A stretch of DNA of 64,000 nucleotides, taken from NCBI RefSeq assembly GCF_015644725.1, contig NZ_CP064795.1, forward strand, positions 2,106,501-2,170,500, given 5' to 3'. The position numbers were made by a program, and so were the translations under genes. The stretch's first letter is position 1; each line of letters starts with the position of its first letter. The DNA comes from Salinimonas marina. Lineage in GTDB: Bacteria > Pseudomonadota > Gammaproteobacteria > Enterobacterales > Alteromonadaceae. This document shows, piece after piece, positions 50,166 through 59,400 of the stretch. The notes beneath the pieces were generated by a model, which was given only the letters and a program-made list of their open reading frames with translations, was not told the DNA's origin and ran no database searches.

Positions 50166-51011
50166 TTAATGACACAGTTCTAAATTAGAGTTTTCCAGTT
50201 TCGCCCGATACGCTGCCGGAGGCAGGTCACCGAGACTTTCATGAGTTCGTTCTTCGTTGTAATCCAGTTGCCAGACCCAGGCCATTTCTCTGACCTGATA
50301 AATAGTTTCAAACAAGTAAGCATCCAGGAACTCTCTGCGGAACGAGCCGTTGAAGCGCTCGACGAAGCCATTTTGCTGTGGTTTGCCAGGCTGGATGTAA
50401 ATCAGTTTGATATTGTGCGTTTCGCACCAATCCGCCAGCGTCGCTGATATCAGTTCCGGGCCGTTGTCGACGCGCAGCTGCTTGGGCAATCCGCGCTCGG
50501 CCTTGAGTTGCTCTAGCAAGCGCACCACACGGCCCGCAGGCAAAGAGGTATCCACTTCGATGGCGAGGCACTCTCTTGTACCTTCATCCACCACATTCAA
50601 CGTTCTAAAGCGTTTACCGCAATAAAGTGTGTCGTGCATAAAATCCAGTGCCCACTGATGATTAACCCGAGCAAGCACTTCCAGGGGCTGAGCTATCCGC
50701 TTGGGCAACACACGCTTGGTTCTGCGCTTCAGGTTCAGCCCCATCTGGCAGTACACGCGATAAACGCGTTTGTGATTGAAGGCAAAGCCTTTAAAACGCA
50801 TACGCCCAAAACACTTCCAGAATCCCGCCCGTGGCGACTTCTTCAATTCTGCATTGATGGCATCAATGACAGCAGCATCTGCTTTGCGCCAGTCTCGTTG
50901 GGGGCGATAGAAGGTCGAACGGCCAATACCAACAAACAGGCAAGCCTTTACGATACTCAGCCCCGCACCAACCAATACGCTGACGCACTCTCGTTTCTCT
51001 GCTGTCACCAA
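50166..51011 (-). CDS. IS407-group transposase OrfB (DDE integrase)
   Basis: 281 residues. An HTH_21 region (GIGRSTFYRPQRDWRKAD) is followed by the rve integrase domain with D in WALDFMHDTL, D in LRVDNGPELIS and E in KPQQNGFVERFNGSFRREFL: a complete DDE triad. It has no good start of its own and is made by -1 frameshifting from OrfA. Confidence 0.93.
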   Translation of the reverse strand: MVTAEKRECVSVLVGAGLSIVKACLFVGIGRSTFYRPQRDWRKADAAVIDAINAELKKSPRAGFWKCFGRMRFKGFAFNHKRVYRVYCQMGLNLKRRTKRVLPKRIAQPLEVLARVNHQWALDFMHDTLYCGKRFRTLNVVDEGTRECLAIEVDTSLPAGRVVRLLEQLKAERGLPKQLRVDNGPELISATLADWCETHNIKLIYIQPGKPQQNGFVERFNGSFRREFLDAYLFETIYQVREMAWVWQLDYNEERTHESLGDLPPAAYRAKLENSNLELCH

Positions 51012-51274
51012 CCCTTTTTTGCGACCAACTCCTTAATAGCATGGTTTTCCAGACTGACATCGGCATACATCTTCTTGAGCTTGGCATTTTCCTCTTCAAG
51101 CTCTTTTAACCGTTTAACGTCAGAGGCTTCCATCCCACCGTACTTGGATTTCCAATTGTAGTAAGTTGCATTGCTGATACCGTGCTGGCGGCACACCTCT
51201 TCAACCTTCATTCCGGCATCGACTTCTTTCAACACAGCGATGATCTGTGATTCAGTAAAGCGTGATTTTTTCAT
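51005..51274 (-). CDS. IS407-group OrfA (helix-turn-helix)
   Basis: 89 residues from MKKSRFTESQ; the HTH (VEEVCRQHGISNATYYNWKS) binds the element ends and a leucine-zipper-like coil (LKELEEENAKLKKMY) follows. AGGAG lies 7 bases before ATG 51274. Near its end GCAAAAAAG supplies the A-AAA-AAG slip site, plus-strand T run 51015-51020, for fusion to OrfB. Confidence 0.92.
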   Translation of the reverse strand: MKKSRFTESQIIAVLKEVDAGMKVEEVCRQHGISNATYYNWKSKYGGMEASDVKRLKELEEENAKLKKMYADVSLENHAIKELVAKKGW

Positions 51275-51463
51275 TGTCGTCTCCTGCATTAATCATTGCA
51301 GAAAACTCCAATTAAGTCTGTCTCAGTTTAGGGGTAGTGGACAACATCTTATCCCCCAACATTTATTGTTTAAGACTGGCCGCCAGCTTCCTCCACCTTA
51401 GTTTCTCGAGAATTCATCAATACAGTATTTATATAAGAATTAAGATAAAAGAGGGCTACGGCT

Positions 51464-51657
51464 ATGAAAGCGGTACATTTACACACTCAGGAAATTGATC
51501 ACGATTATAAATACATGAGCATCTGTAATGGGAAAGGGTGTAAGCCTTGCGTGGTCAATTTAGCATCGAAGCTTATTCCTTTACTTATAAGCCACATCCT
51601 GCAAAAAAAGACTATTTAAAGCTTAAACTCAAAAAAGAACACTACGCGGGTGAGTGA
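51464..51657 (+). pseudogene. Small unknown protein gene, probably frameshifted
   Basis: An ATG with GAGGG about 9 bases upstream opens MKAVHLHTQEIDHDYKYM; the frame soon loses sense, while another frame reads GQFSIEAYSFTYKPHPAKKD and ends in KLKLKKEHYAGE at 51657. Joining them needs one extra base near 51542-51546 and gives 195 bases (64 residues), lysine-rich at the end. No family recognised. The rest of 51344-51840 holds one AGTGACTGTCC (51690-51700) and the yceI promoter region. Confidence 0.4.
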
Positions 51658-51840
51658 ATACCAAACGCGTCATCCGCTAAAAAACTTGTAGTGACTGTCC
51701 TATCTATTCCTTATCTATTCCACTTTCGTTCGGTTTAACAGGCTGGTTTGTTTTTTTCCGTATAAACCCTGATGAACTAAAACAGTACAGTCTTGCTATT
51801 AATAGCTGTAAATATCATTCTGGAAAAATAGGAGTTAAGC

Positions 51841-52425
51841 ATGCAAGTACTATCTAAGACAGCATTGGGTGTAGCACTGTCTGCCGCCTTTACTACCGGT
51901 GTACTGGCCAAGCCGGTGACCTATCAGATTGACCCGGACCACACCAGCGTGGTGGCTTCCTGGAGTCATTTTGGGTTTTCTAACCCAACTGCTACTTTTG
52001 ATGATGCCTCTGGCACAATTACCTATGACAGTGGTGATGTGGCCGCCTCTTCAATCAATGTGACGATTCCGATCAGCACCGCCGATACCTATGTAGAAAA
52101 GCTCACAGAAGAGTTCATGACTGAAAGCTACTTTAATACCGATAAATTCCCGGATGCAACTTTCACCAGTACCAAAGTGGTAGATAAAGAAGACGGTAAA
52201 CTGGAAGTACACGGCGATTTGACCATTAAAGGCACCACCAAATCGATTGTCTTTGATGCAATGCTGAACAAACAGGGTCAGCACCCAATGACCCAAAAGC
52301 CGGCTATTGGTTTTGATGCCACCACCACCATTATGCGTTCCGACTTTGGAGTAGACGAGTACGTACCCAATGTATCAGACGAGGTTACCCTGCGGATTAC
52401 CACAGAAGCACAGGCGAGCAAATAA
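51841..52425 (+). CDS. YceI-family periplasmic lipid-binding protein
   Basis: 194 residues with a signal peptide (cut after VLAKP or nearby). YQIDPDHTSVVASWSHFGFS is the YceI opening; a lipocalin-like barrel that binds isoprenoid-type lipids such as ubiquinone precursors follows, with DLTIKGTTKSI and a conserved end. ATG 51841 has AGGAG 9 bases upstream. The last 120 coding bases are copied again downstream at 52588-52707. Confidence 0.88.
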   Translation: MQVLSKTALGVALSAAFTTGVLAKPVTYQIDPDHTSVVASWSHFGFSNPTATFDDASGTITYDSGDVAASSINVTIPISTADTYVEKLTEEFMTESYFNTDKFPDATFTSTKVVDKEDGKLEVHGDLTIKGTTKSIVFDAMLNKQGQHPMTQKPAIGFDATTTIMRSDFGVDEYVPNVSDEVTLRITTEAQASK

Positions 52426-52450
52426 CACGCGGTTGCACTTATAATAAGCA

Positions 52451-52476
52451 GGCCGACCAGCTGTTGTTGGTCGGCC
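52451..52476. terminator. Hairpin after yceI
   Basis: GGCCGACCA and TGGTCGGCC form a perfect 9-pair stem with an 8-base loop, 25 bases after the stop. There is no proper T run, so termination strength is uncertain. A second copy lies 282 bases further on. Confidence 0.6.
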
Positions 52477-52587
52477 CGCACAGTCTGTTTGTCAAATACC
52501 TTATTTTCCTACTTCTTTCTTCTTTTAGTTTTACCGGGCTCGGCGTAGCAATTTACTTTAGACCTGAAGTGACTGTCCAGTGAACTC

Positions 52588-52707
52588 ATTGGTTTTGATG
52601 CCACCACCACCATTATGCGTTCCGACTTTGGAGTAGACGAGTACGTACCCAATGTATCAGACGAGGTTACCCTGCGGATTACCACAGAAGCACAGGCGAG
52701 CAAATAA
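52588..52707 (+). pseudogene. Duplicated 3' fragment of yceI
   Basis: Reads the last 39 codons of YceI (from IGFDATTTIMRS) and the stop, without a start or ribosome site. It is a passive copy produced by the 273-bp duplication and is not expected to be translated. Confidence 0.9.
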
Positions 52708-52864
52708 CACGCGGTTGCACTTATAATAAGCGGGCCGACCAGCTGTTTTTGGTCGGCCCGCACAGTCTGTTTGTCAAATACCTTATTTTCCTACTTCTTC
52801 CTTCTTTTAATTTTACCGGGCTCGGCGTAGCAATTTACTTTAGACCTGAAGTGACTGTCCTATT

Positions 52865-53003
52865 CATCTCGCTCTATTCATCTCGTTATCCATCTTCTGG
52901 CCTGAAGTGACTGTCCAGTGAACTTGGTGAACTCTTTCTGAAGTGACTGTCCTATTCATCTCGTTATCCATCTTCTGGCCTGAAGTGACTGTCCAGTGAA
53001 CTC
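52865..53003. repeat. Short direct-repeat cluster with AGTGACTGTCC motifs
   Basis: A 51-base block (from CTATTCATCTCG to CCAGTGAACT) occurs at 52874-52924 and 52952-53002, offset 78. Motif cores are at 52906-52916, 52942-52952 and 52984-52994, all in the same direction as those near yceI. Two joining types alternate: motif plus TATTCATCTCG and motif plus AGTGAACT. Confidence 0.9.
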
Positions 53004-53160
53004 TCGAAAGGAACGGCGCCAGCATCAGCCACGATACAATCTCAGATTCAATCAAATACGCTTATAAGAATTGCTACATAAAGTGATATTTAATTCCATT
53101 TATGCGAGCGGCAGATGCGCTGGGCTAATTTATTTCAAAACCCCATAGCGCTCTAAGAGG

Positions 53161-53198
53161 TAATGGATCGGGCGGGCTGCATCCCGCCCGATCCATTA
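53161..53198. terminator. Perfect 16-pair GC-rich hairpin after the oxidoreductase gene
   Basis: TAATGGATCGGGCGGG and CCCGCCCGATCCATTA pair without a mismatch around CTGCAT. It lies 9 bases beyond the stop of the minus-strand gene. No T run follows on that strand, so it may protect the mRNA 3' end rather than terminate by itself. Confidence 0.65.
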
Positions 53199-53207
53199 AT
53201 TCAAGGA

Positions 53208-54185
53208 TTACCAGCGCACCACTATTTTGCCCTGGGTATCATTTTGCTCAAGGCGCTGATGAGCCTGAGCTACATCATCAACACTTAGTACCGTATCAAG
53301 GTTAACCTGTAAGTTACCGGTGGCAAATTCACCTAAAAAGTCATGTGTGAAGGCATTTATCAACGAGCTTTTATACTCGTCGGTACGTGAACGCAATGTC
53401 GAGCCCTGAATCCGCGCCCGCTTGGTTAGCATCAGTGCCATATCCAGCTGATCGGCGTAGCGGCCGGCTAGCATCGCCAGATACACAATACTGCCATCTT
53501 TGGCCAGAACCTGAAGGTTGCGGTTCAGATAATCGCCCCCGACAAAATCCACTATAGCATTGGCCCCCTTTTGCCATTTATCAGACAACACTTCGGCAAA
53601 ATCCTGGGTTTTGTAATTTATCAGCACGCTGGCGCCCATTTGCTCACACAGCGCCAGTTTTTCAGCTGTAGAAGCAGTCACCGCGGTTTCGATACCTTTA
53701 AGACGACATAGCTGCAACGCTGCCAACCCTACCCCGCTGGCCCCGGCATGAATTAATGCGCGTTCACCCGATTTAACTCCACACAATAAAAACAGGGCCT
53801 GGTACGCGGTTAAAAATACTTCGGCCAAACCTGCTGCGGCTTCCATCGACACACCGGAAGGCAGAGGCATCAGATGATCGGCATCCACAACCGCCTGCTG
53901 GGCGTAACCACCCCCGGGCATCAAACCAAACACCTTGTCGCCTTGTTTCCACTGCCTGACATCGTCTGCCACCGCAATCACTTCGCCCGCTGCTTCCAGG
54001 CCCAGAATCGCGCTTTCGCCCGGCGGCGGTGGGTACTTGCCCTGACGTTGTAAAGTATCCGCCCGGTTCACGCCAAAAGCATGAACCTGAATAATTACTT
54101 TGCCGGCACTGAGCTCAGGTGCCGGGGCCTCATCAATAAAAAGTTCCTTGGGATTACTGCCCTCTTCAAAATTAATAAATCGCAT
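53208..54185 (-). CDS. NAD(P)H-quinone oxidoreductase, PIG3 family (zinc-independent MDR)
   Basis: 325 residues. Medium-chain reductase fold: AFGVNRADTLQRQGKYPPPPG (in part) is typical of the PIG3/TIGR02824 group, then IHAGASGVGLAALQL as the NADPH-binding turn. Zinc-binding cysteines are absent, as in quinone reductases. It probably reduces quinones with NADPH. The gene is divergent from rlmI. Confidence 0.87.
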   Translation of the reverse strand: MRFINFEEGSNPKELFIDEAPAPELSAGKVIIQVHAFGVNRADTLQRQGKYPPPPGESAILGLEAAGEVIAVADDVRQWKQGDKVFGLMPGGGYAQQAVVDADHLMPLPSGVSMEAAAGLAEVFLTAYQALFLLCGVKSGERALIHAGASGVGLAALQLCRLKGIETAVTASTAEKLALCEQMGASVLINYKTQDFAEVLSDKWQKGANAIVDFVGGDYLNRNLQVLAKDGSIVYLAMLAGRYADQLDMALMLTKRARIQGSTLRSRTDEYKSSLINAFTHDFLGEFATGNLQVNLDTVLSVDDVAQAHQRLEQNDTQGKIVVRW

Positions 54186-54294
54186 TATTTCTTCTCGGGG
54201 TTATTACCAGCGTGGGCATAGTTACGTATCGGTAGTGAATTAAGATGATTCTGGTTATACTGCGCGCCTTATTCTTCACCAGTAACTGTTGCCT

Positions 54295-55485
54295 ATGTCT
54301 GCCACCCTCACTCTTGTGCCTGAACGTGAAAAATCATTAAAACGCCATCATCCCTGGGTTTTTGCCTCAGCAATAGAATCGGTCGCCGGTCGTGCGCGCA
54401 GTGGCGATACAGTGGATGTTCTTAGTAGTACCGGTGAGTGGCTGGGGCGCGGCGCCTATTCGCCTGAGTCTCAGATACGGGTGAGGATCTGGACCTTTAA
54501 CAAAGACGAGCCTGTGGATAACGGCTTTTTTATGCGCCGGTTAGAACAGGCGCTGGTATTACGTAGCAGCGTGCTGAATTTTAACACCACCACCGGCTAT
54601 CGATTGATTGCTGCTGAGTCTGATGGCCTGCCGGGCATTACCATCGATATGTACGACAAGGTCGCGGTGTTACAGCTATTAAGTGCCGGCGCGGATAAGC
54701 AACGCGATAAATTGGTGTGGGCGCTCAAAAAGTTGTTTCCGCACGTCAGCATCTACGAGCGCTCTGATGTGGATGTGCGCAAAAAGGAAGGGCTTGAACC
54801 GATAACCGGACCTATCCACGGCGAAACGCCAGGCACCGTGGAAATCCTTGAAAACAATCTGCGGATCAATGTTGATATTGAACATGGCCACAAGACCGGC
54901 TTTTATCTGGACCAGCGTGACGCCCGCGCCCGTGCCGGCCATTATGCCCACGATAAAACCGTACTCAACTGTTTTAGTTATACCGGCACCTTCTCGTGTT
55001 TTGCTTTGGCCGGTGGCGCCAAACATGTAACGAATGTGGATGTCTCTGCACCCGCCTTAAAGCTGGCGCGTGAACATGTCAGGCTTAATCAGCTGGATGA
55101 AGATAAAACCACCATGGTTCAGGGTGATGTGTTTGAAGTGCTGCGTCGTTATCATGAAAATGGCGAACAGTTTGATATGGTGATTCTTGATCCGCCCAAA
55201 TTTGTAGACAGCAAGGCCACCTTAAAACGGGCTGCCCGTGGCTATAAAGACATTAATATGTACGGTATTCATGCGGTCAAACCAGGTGGTTTGCTGTTAA
55301 CCTTTAGTTGTTCGGGACTGATGCCTTCGGATTTATTCCAGAAAATTGTGGCCGATGCCGCGTTAGATGCCGGCCGGACGGTTAAGATTATAGAACGGTT
55401 GTCTCAGGCCCCGGACCACCCGGTTAAAACAACCTATCCGGAAGGCTATTATCTGAAAGGGCTGGTGTGTCAGGTGGCCGATTGA
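54295..55485 (+). CDS. rlmI: 23S rRNA (cytosine-1962-C5)-methyltransferase
   Basis: 396 residues, the same as E. coli RlmI. N-terminal PUA RNA-binding domain (about 3-75, RHHPWVFASAIE), a hairpin region, then the Rossmann methyltransferase: LNCFSYTGTFSCFAL (SAM binding), VDVSAPAL, and the LDPPKFV motif (IV), with a cysteine in FSCSG (motif VI). The start is ATG 54295 in preference to TTG 54289. Confidence 0.9.
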   Translation: MSATLTLVPEREKSLKRHHPWVFASAIESVAGRARSGDTVDVLSSTGEWLGRGAYSPESQIRVRIWTFNKDEPVDNGFFMRRLEQALVLRSSVLNFNTTTGYRLIAAESDGLPGITIDMYDKVAVLQLLSAGADKQRDKLVWALKKLFPHVSIYERSDVDVRKKEGLEPITGPIHGETPGTVEILENNLRINVDIEHGHKTGFYLDQRDARARAGHYAHDKTVLNCFSYTGTFSCFALAGGAKHVTNVDVSAPALKLAREHVRLNQLDEDKTTMVQGDVFEVLRRYHENGEQFDMVILDPPKFVDSKATLKRAARGYKDINMYGIHAVKPGGLLLTFSCSGLMPSDLFQKIVADAALDAGRTVKIIERLSQAPDHPVKTTYPEGYYLKGLVCQVAD

Positions 55486-55926
55486 TCATAGCATCGCTAG
55501 CTCGATGCGTATAACAGACGAGTCCGCGCTGGTCAGGATATGTAGCGATTTGAAGCGCCACTTGCTGGCAGTCTCCAGGACGCTCCTTTGCTACTTAGTG
55601 CTGGCCTGAGGCTGAGCTTTGACTTTTTTCACGGGGACAGCGCACATTAATTTAGTGCCCTGAAGTTGCGCCTGTGCCGGGGCAGCACATGCTCGCATCC
55701 TGCGTTGAGCCCCCGCTCGCCCGAGCGGTGTTTCTTCTGGTTGCGGTACTGCTCGCTCTCGTCCTGATTTTCACCTTGGCTCTGCTTTAAGTGTTAGCTT
55801 TACGGTGATATCAGCATCATTAAAGGGCAAGCTGAGCCAAAAAGGCCCGCTACGGGCAACTTGATGGCTTTGCAGGCCCCAAAGAACTGCATACCGTTGC
55901 CGCAACTGACTGGCCCGGCAAACCCG
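55486..55926. other. Intergenic region, 441 bases
   Basis: Between rlmI and the convergent PilZ gene. I see no supported open frame, clear hairpin-T terminator, or repeat here. Confidence 0.4.
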
Positions 55927-56229
55927 CTATTTCATTTCTGAAATTTCAACACCGATAATACAGCTATTCGCCGACTCTTCCACACAGCGAACTACCGTCG
56001 CCGTTGCTGATAACGAGGGGATCTGGGAACTGGTCGACTCAATCGACACTTTTACATTGGTGCCAAGTTCCACGGATGGCTCATCTACCTCCAGGGACAT
56101 ACCTGTAGCACTGATATCCTTGCAAACCGCCTGCAGTGTCCGGCTCGATTCATCATCATTAATTTGCACCTGGCATGGCGAGTTGACCATCATGCGAAAG
56201 AAATTACGCTTATCGTCGTATCCCAACAT
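55927..56229 (-). CDS. Single-domain PilZ protein
   Basis: 100 residues. The c-di-GMP-binding RxxxR reads RNFFR (residues 8-12), and the second motif DxSxxG reads DISATG (about 42-47). Both are complete, so binding is expected. Such small PilZ proteins pass c-di-GMP signals to motility or biofilm targets. ATG 56229 has AGGAG 7 bases upstream; a longer frame from 56265 is rejected. Confidence 0.9.
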   Translation of the reverse strand: MLGYDDKRNFFRMMVNSPCQVQINDDESSRTLQAVCKDISATGMSLEVDEPSVELGTNVKVSIESTSSQIPSLSATATVVRCVEESANSCIIGVEISEMK

Positions 56230-56404
56230 CTTACATCTCCTGACTTCTGAGCCGGTTGATATCAATTAAAGTAAATCGCTGATATATCCGTTATAGGGCG
56301 TGAACCTGTGCTTGTCAACTGACACCACCAGGGCCACCTCCCGGTACTATTTTGCTGGCCTATCAGCATGTGGCGTTTTGTACGGCCTGACACCACATTT
56401 TGGC

Positions 56405-59400
56405 TTAAAACTCAGCGAGATAATTTTGAATACGTTTTGCCGAAATAGGGTAAGCCGTGCCCAGTTGCTGGGCAAACAAGGATATTCGTAACTCTTCGAG
56501 CATCCAGCGTACTTCGGCCAGGGCGTCGGGTTGCTTGTTCGCCGGGTAACGAGACTTGAGCTTTTCCACCTGCGAGAGAATTTTTTCAATACTCATCTGC
56601 GCCTGGCGATCCCGGGTCGGATCGATCGGCAGTTTTTCAAGCCGTCGCGCCAGCCCTTTTAAGTAGCGATGCCAGTCGGCCAGCCGCACGGCGCCAATTT
56701 CGCTGACAAACCCCGGGTACACCAGCGAATTCAGATGTGCTTTGATATCACCCATGGCACTGACCATGGTCAGAGGCACATTGCCTTTCATCTGTTTTTG
56801 ACACTGATGGGCCAGCGTCAATCCGCTTTCTACCTGCTGGGCAATAACCAGTACCTTGTCGTTGATGTTCGCGCGCACAAGATCAACCACCTGTTTAAAG
56901 TCGGCTTCGGTGCGAATTGGCCGTTGCTGCTGTTGCTCGTAGTCTTGTCGCAAGGCATCGATTCCGGCAAATATACAGTCATCGATTAATGCTTTCACCT
57001 GGCCAAACGGATTGAAATACAACCCAAGCTTGGCTTTGTTAGGCAATTTGCTTTGCAGATGGCCTAAGGGCGAAGGGATCGCATTTTTAATCAGCAGGTT
57101 TACGCCCTGCTGATGGGCTTCGGCGGCTTTATCGGCTTCATCAAGCAATACGATGTCTACTTTATTGCCCTGTTTGACCAGCGCCGGGTACGCCTGCACT
57201 TCAAACCCACCCACCTTTTGCACAAAAGTCGTCGGTAATGTTTCAAAGTCCCATTGCTCCAGGTTTTTACGTTCCAGTTCGGGGGTGGCGGCTTTTTCAA
57301 AGGTTTGTTGTACCTTGCCCTGACACTGCTGTTTCACCCGGTTAAGATCATCGCCCATAGCAATAACATTGCGGTCATTATTCACCACTGCAAAATGTAA
57401 GGTTAAGTGAGTGTCCAGCGCACTGAGGTTCCACTCTTCGGGCTCTATCACTACCCCGGTCATTTTACGCAGCTTGTCAGATATCGCATCTAACAGGCGC
57501 ACCGGGTAACCTTTTTTATCCTGCATCTGAATATCGGCTAAACAGGCATCGGCAAAGTTAGGCGCAGGCACAAAGTTTCGGCGTAAACGCTTGGGCAGAC
57601 TTTTAATAAGCGCCACAATCAGCTCATGGCGAAGCCCGGGGACCTGCCAGTCAAATCCTATATCTTCAACCTGGTTGAGTACCGGCAGCGGAATGTTTAC
57701 CGTAACCCCGTCATCAGGCGCGTTAGGCTCAAAGTTATAGGTCAGGGGTAAGGTAATATTGCCCTGCTTCCAGGCATCCGGAAATCCGTTTTCCACCGCG
57801 TCTGGCTGCTGTCGGTACACATCCTGTTCGGTGAAGGTGAGCGACACCGACTGATGATTATGCTTATACCATTTTTTAAAGGCGGCCTCGTTATTGACCT
57901 CTTCGGGTAACCGGTTTGCATAAAACTCTACCAGAGTATCTTCTTCAACCATCAAATCGCGACGGCGGACTTTTTGCTCCAGCTCATCGGCCTGCGCCAA
58001 CAAGGCCTGGTTGTCTTGTAAAAAGGCAAAGTTGAGCTTGGTATCCCCGTTTACCAGGGCTTCACGGATAAACAGTTCCTGACACAACGCCGGGTCTATC
58101 TGGCTGTAGACCGCAGCGCGTTTAGGCACAATCGGTAACCCAAATAAACTGACCTTTTCATAAGCAATCACAGCGCCCCGCTTTTTTGACCAGTGCGGCT
58201 CTGAAAAACTCGACTGGGTAAGATGTTTGGCCAGCGGTTCAATCCAGGCCGGATCGACCCGGGCATTTACCCGGGCAAACAGCTTGGAGGTTTCCACCAG
58301 CTCGGCGGCCATCACCCACTTTGGTTGTTTTTTAGCAAGCCCAGAGCCCGGAAAAATCATAAATTTGGTATTGCGCGCGCCCAGGTATTCACGATCTTTA
58401 TCTTTGGTTCCTAAATGCGACAGCAAACCGGCGCAAATGGCCTGATGGACGGCCTCAAAGTCAGCATCCTGGTTGCTGAAACCCAGATTCAGCTCGGCTA
58501 ATGATTTTTTTAGCTGACTGACAATATCTTGCCATTCGCGCATGCGCAGGTAATTTAAGAAGTGACTCTTGCACCATTTGCGCAACTGGCTTTGAGACAA
58601 GGCCTGTTGCTGTTCACGAAAGGCGTTCCAGGTATTTAGCAAACTGATAAAATCAGAGTCTTTGTCGGCATTTTCACGATGTGCCTCATCGGCCTGCTGC
58701 CGTTTTTCCTGCGGCCGTTCACGGGGATCCTGAATCGACAGACCCGCTGCAATAATCATAACTTCTTTTAAGGCATTAGTTCGGTCTGCTTCTAACACCA
58801 TGCGGGCATAACGGGGGTCGATGGGCAGCCGGGCAATCTGGCGACCGGTTTGGGTAAGCTGCATTTTACCCTGCGTTTTCACCACCGCCTGTATCTCTTC
58901 CAATAAACGAAAGCCATCGTTGATATTACGGCTGTCTGGCGGCTGTACAAACGGAAAGCGGCTAATTTCACCTAAGCCTAACGCCAGCATCTGTAAAATT
59001 ACCGAGGCCAGATTGGTTCGTAAAATTTCCGGATCAGTAAACTCTGGGCGTCCCAGATAATCATCTTCGCTGTATAAACGAATACAGATGCCTTCTGATA
59101 CCCGACCACATCGCCCTGCCCGCTGGTTTGCCGACGCCTGAGAAATGGCCTCGATGGGCAGCCGCTGTACCTTAGAGCGTGCGCTGTAGCGTGAAATACG
59201 GGCGGTGCCCGGGTCCACCACATACTTAATGCCCGGCACGGTTAATGAGGTTTCTGCCACATTGGTCGCCAATACAATCCGGCGCCCACGATGGGACTGA
59301 AAAATCCGGTTTTGTTCGCTGGCTGATAACCGGGCGTACAGTGGCACCACTTCGGTATTACGGTATTGCTGCTTTTCCAACGCATCCTGGGTGTCACGAA

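Larger units (their letters stand above)
50152..51343 (-). mobile_element. Complete IS3-family element, IS407 group
   Basis: 1192 bases with terminal inverted repeats TGTCCACTCCCCCT and TGTCCACTACCCCT (right end read inverted), ending TG...CA. Both sides are flanked by ACAT (50148-50151 and 51344-51347), a 4-base target duplication as IS407-group elements make. The two genes overlap and use an A6G slip site. It inserted between the RAYT and the following small gene. Confidence 0.93.
52306..52860. repeat. 273-bp direct repeat carrying the yceI 3' end, two copies
   Basis: Copy 1 is 52306-52578 and copy 2 is 52588-52860, offset 282. They contain the last 120 bases of yceI, its hairpin and about 150 bases of downstream DNA, with only a few differences. 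Both end exactly in GAAGTGACTGTCC. The 9 bases between them are AGTGAACTC, which recur after later motif copies. Confidence 0.95.

Noticed and set aside
52278..52763. Two almost identical minus-strand frames
   Set aside because: They are the reverse strand of yceI and of its duplicated end.
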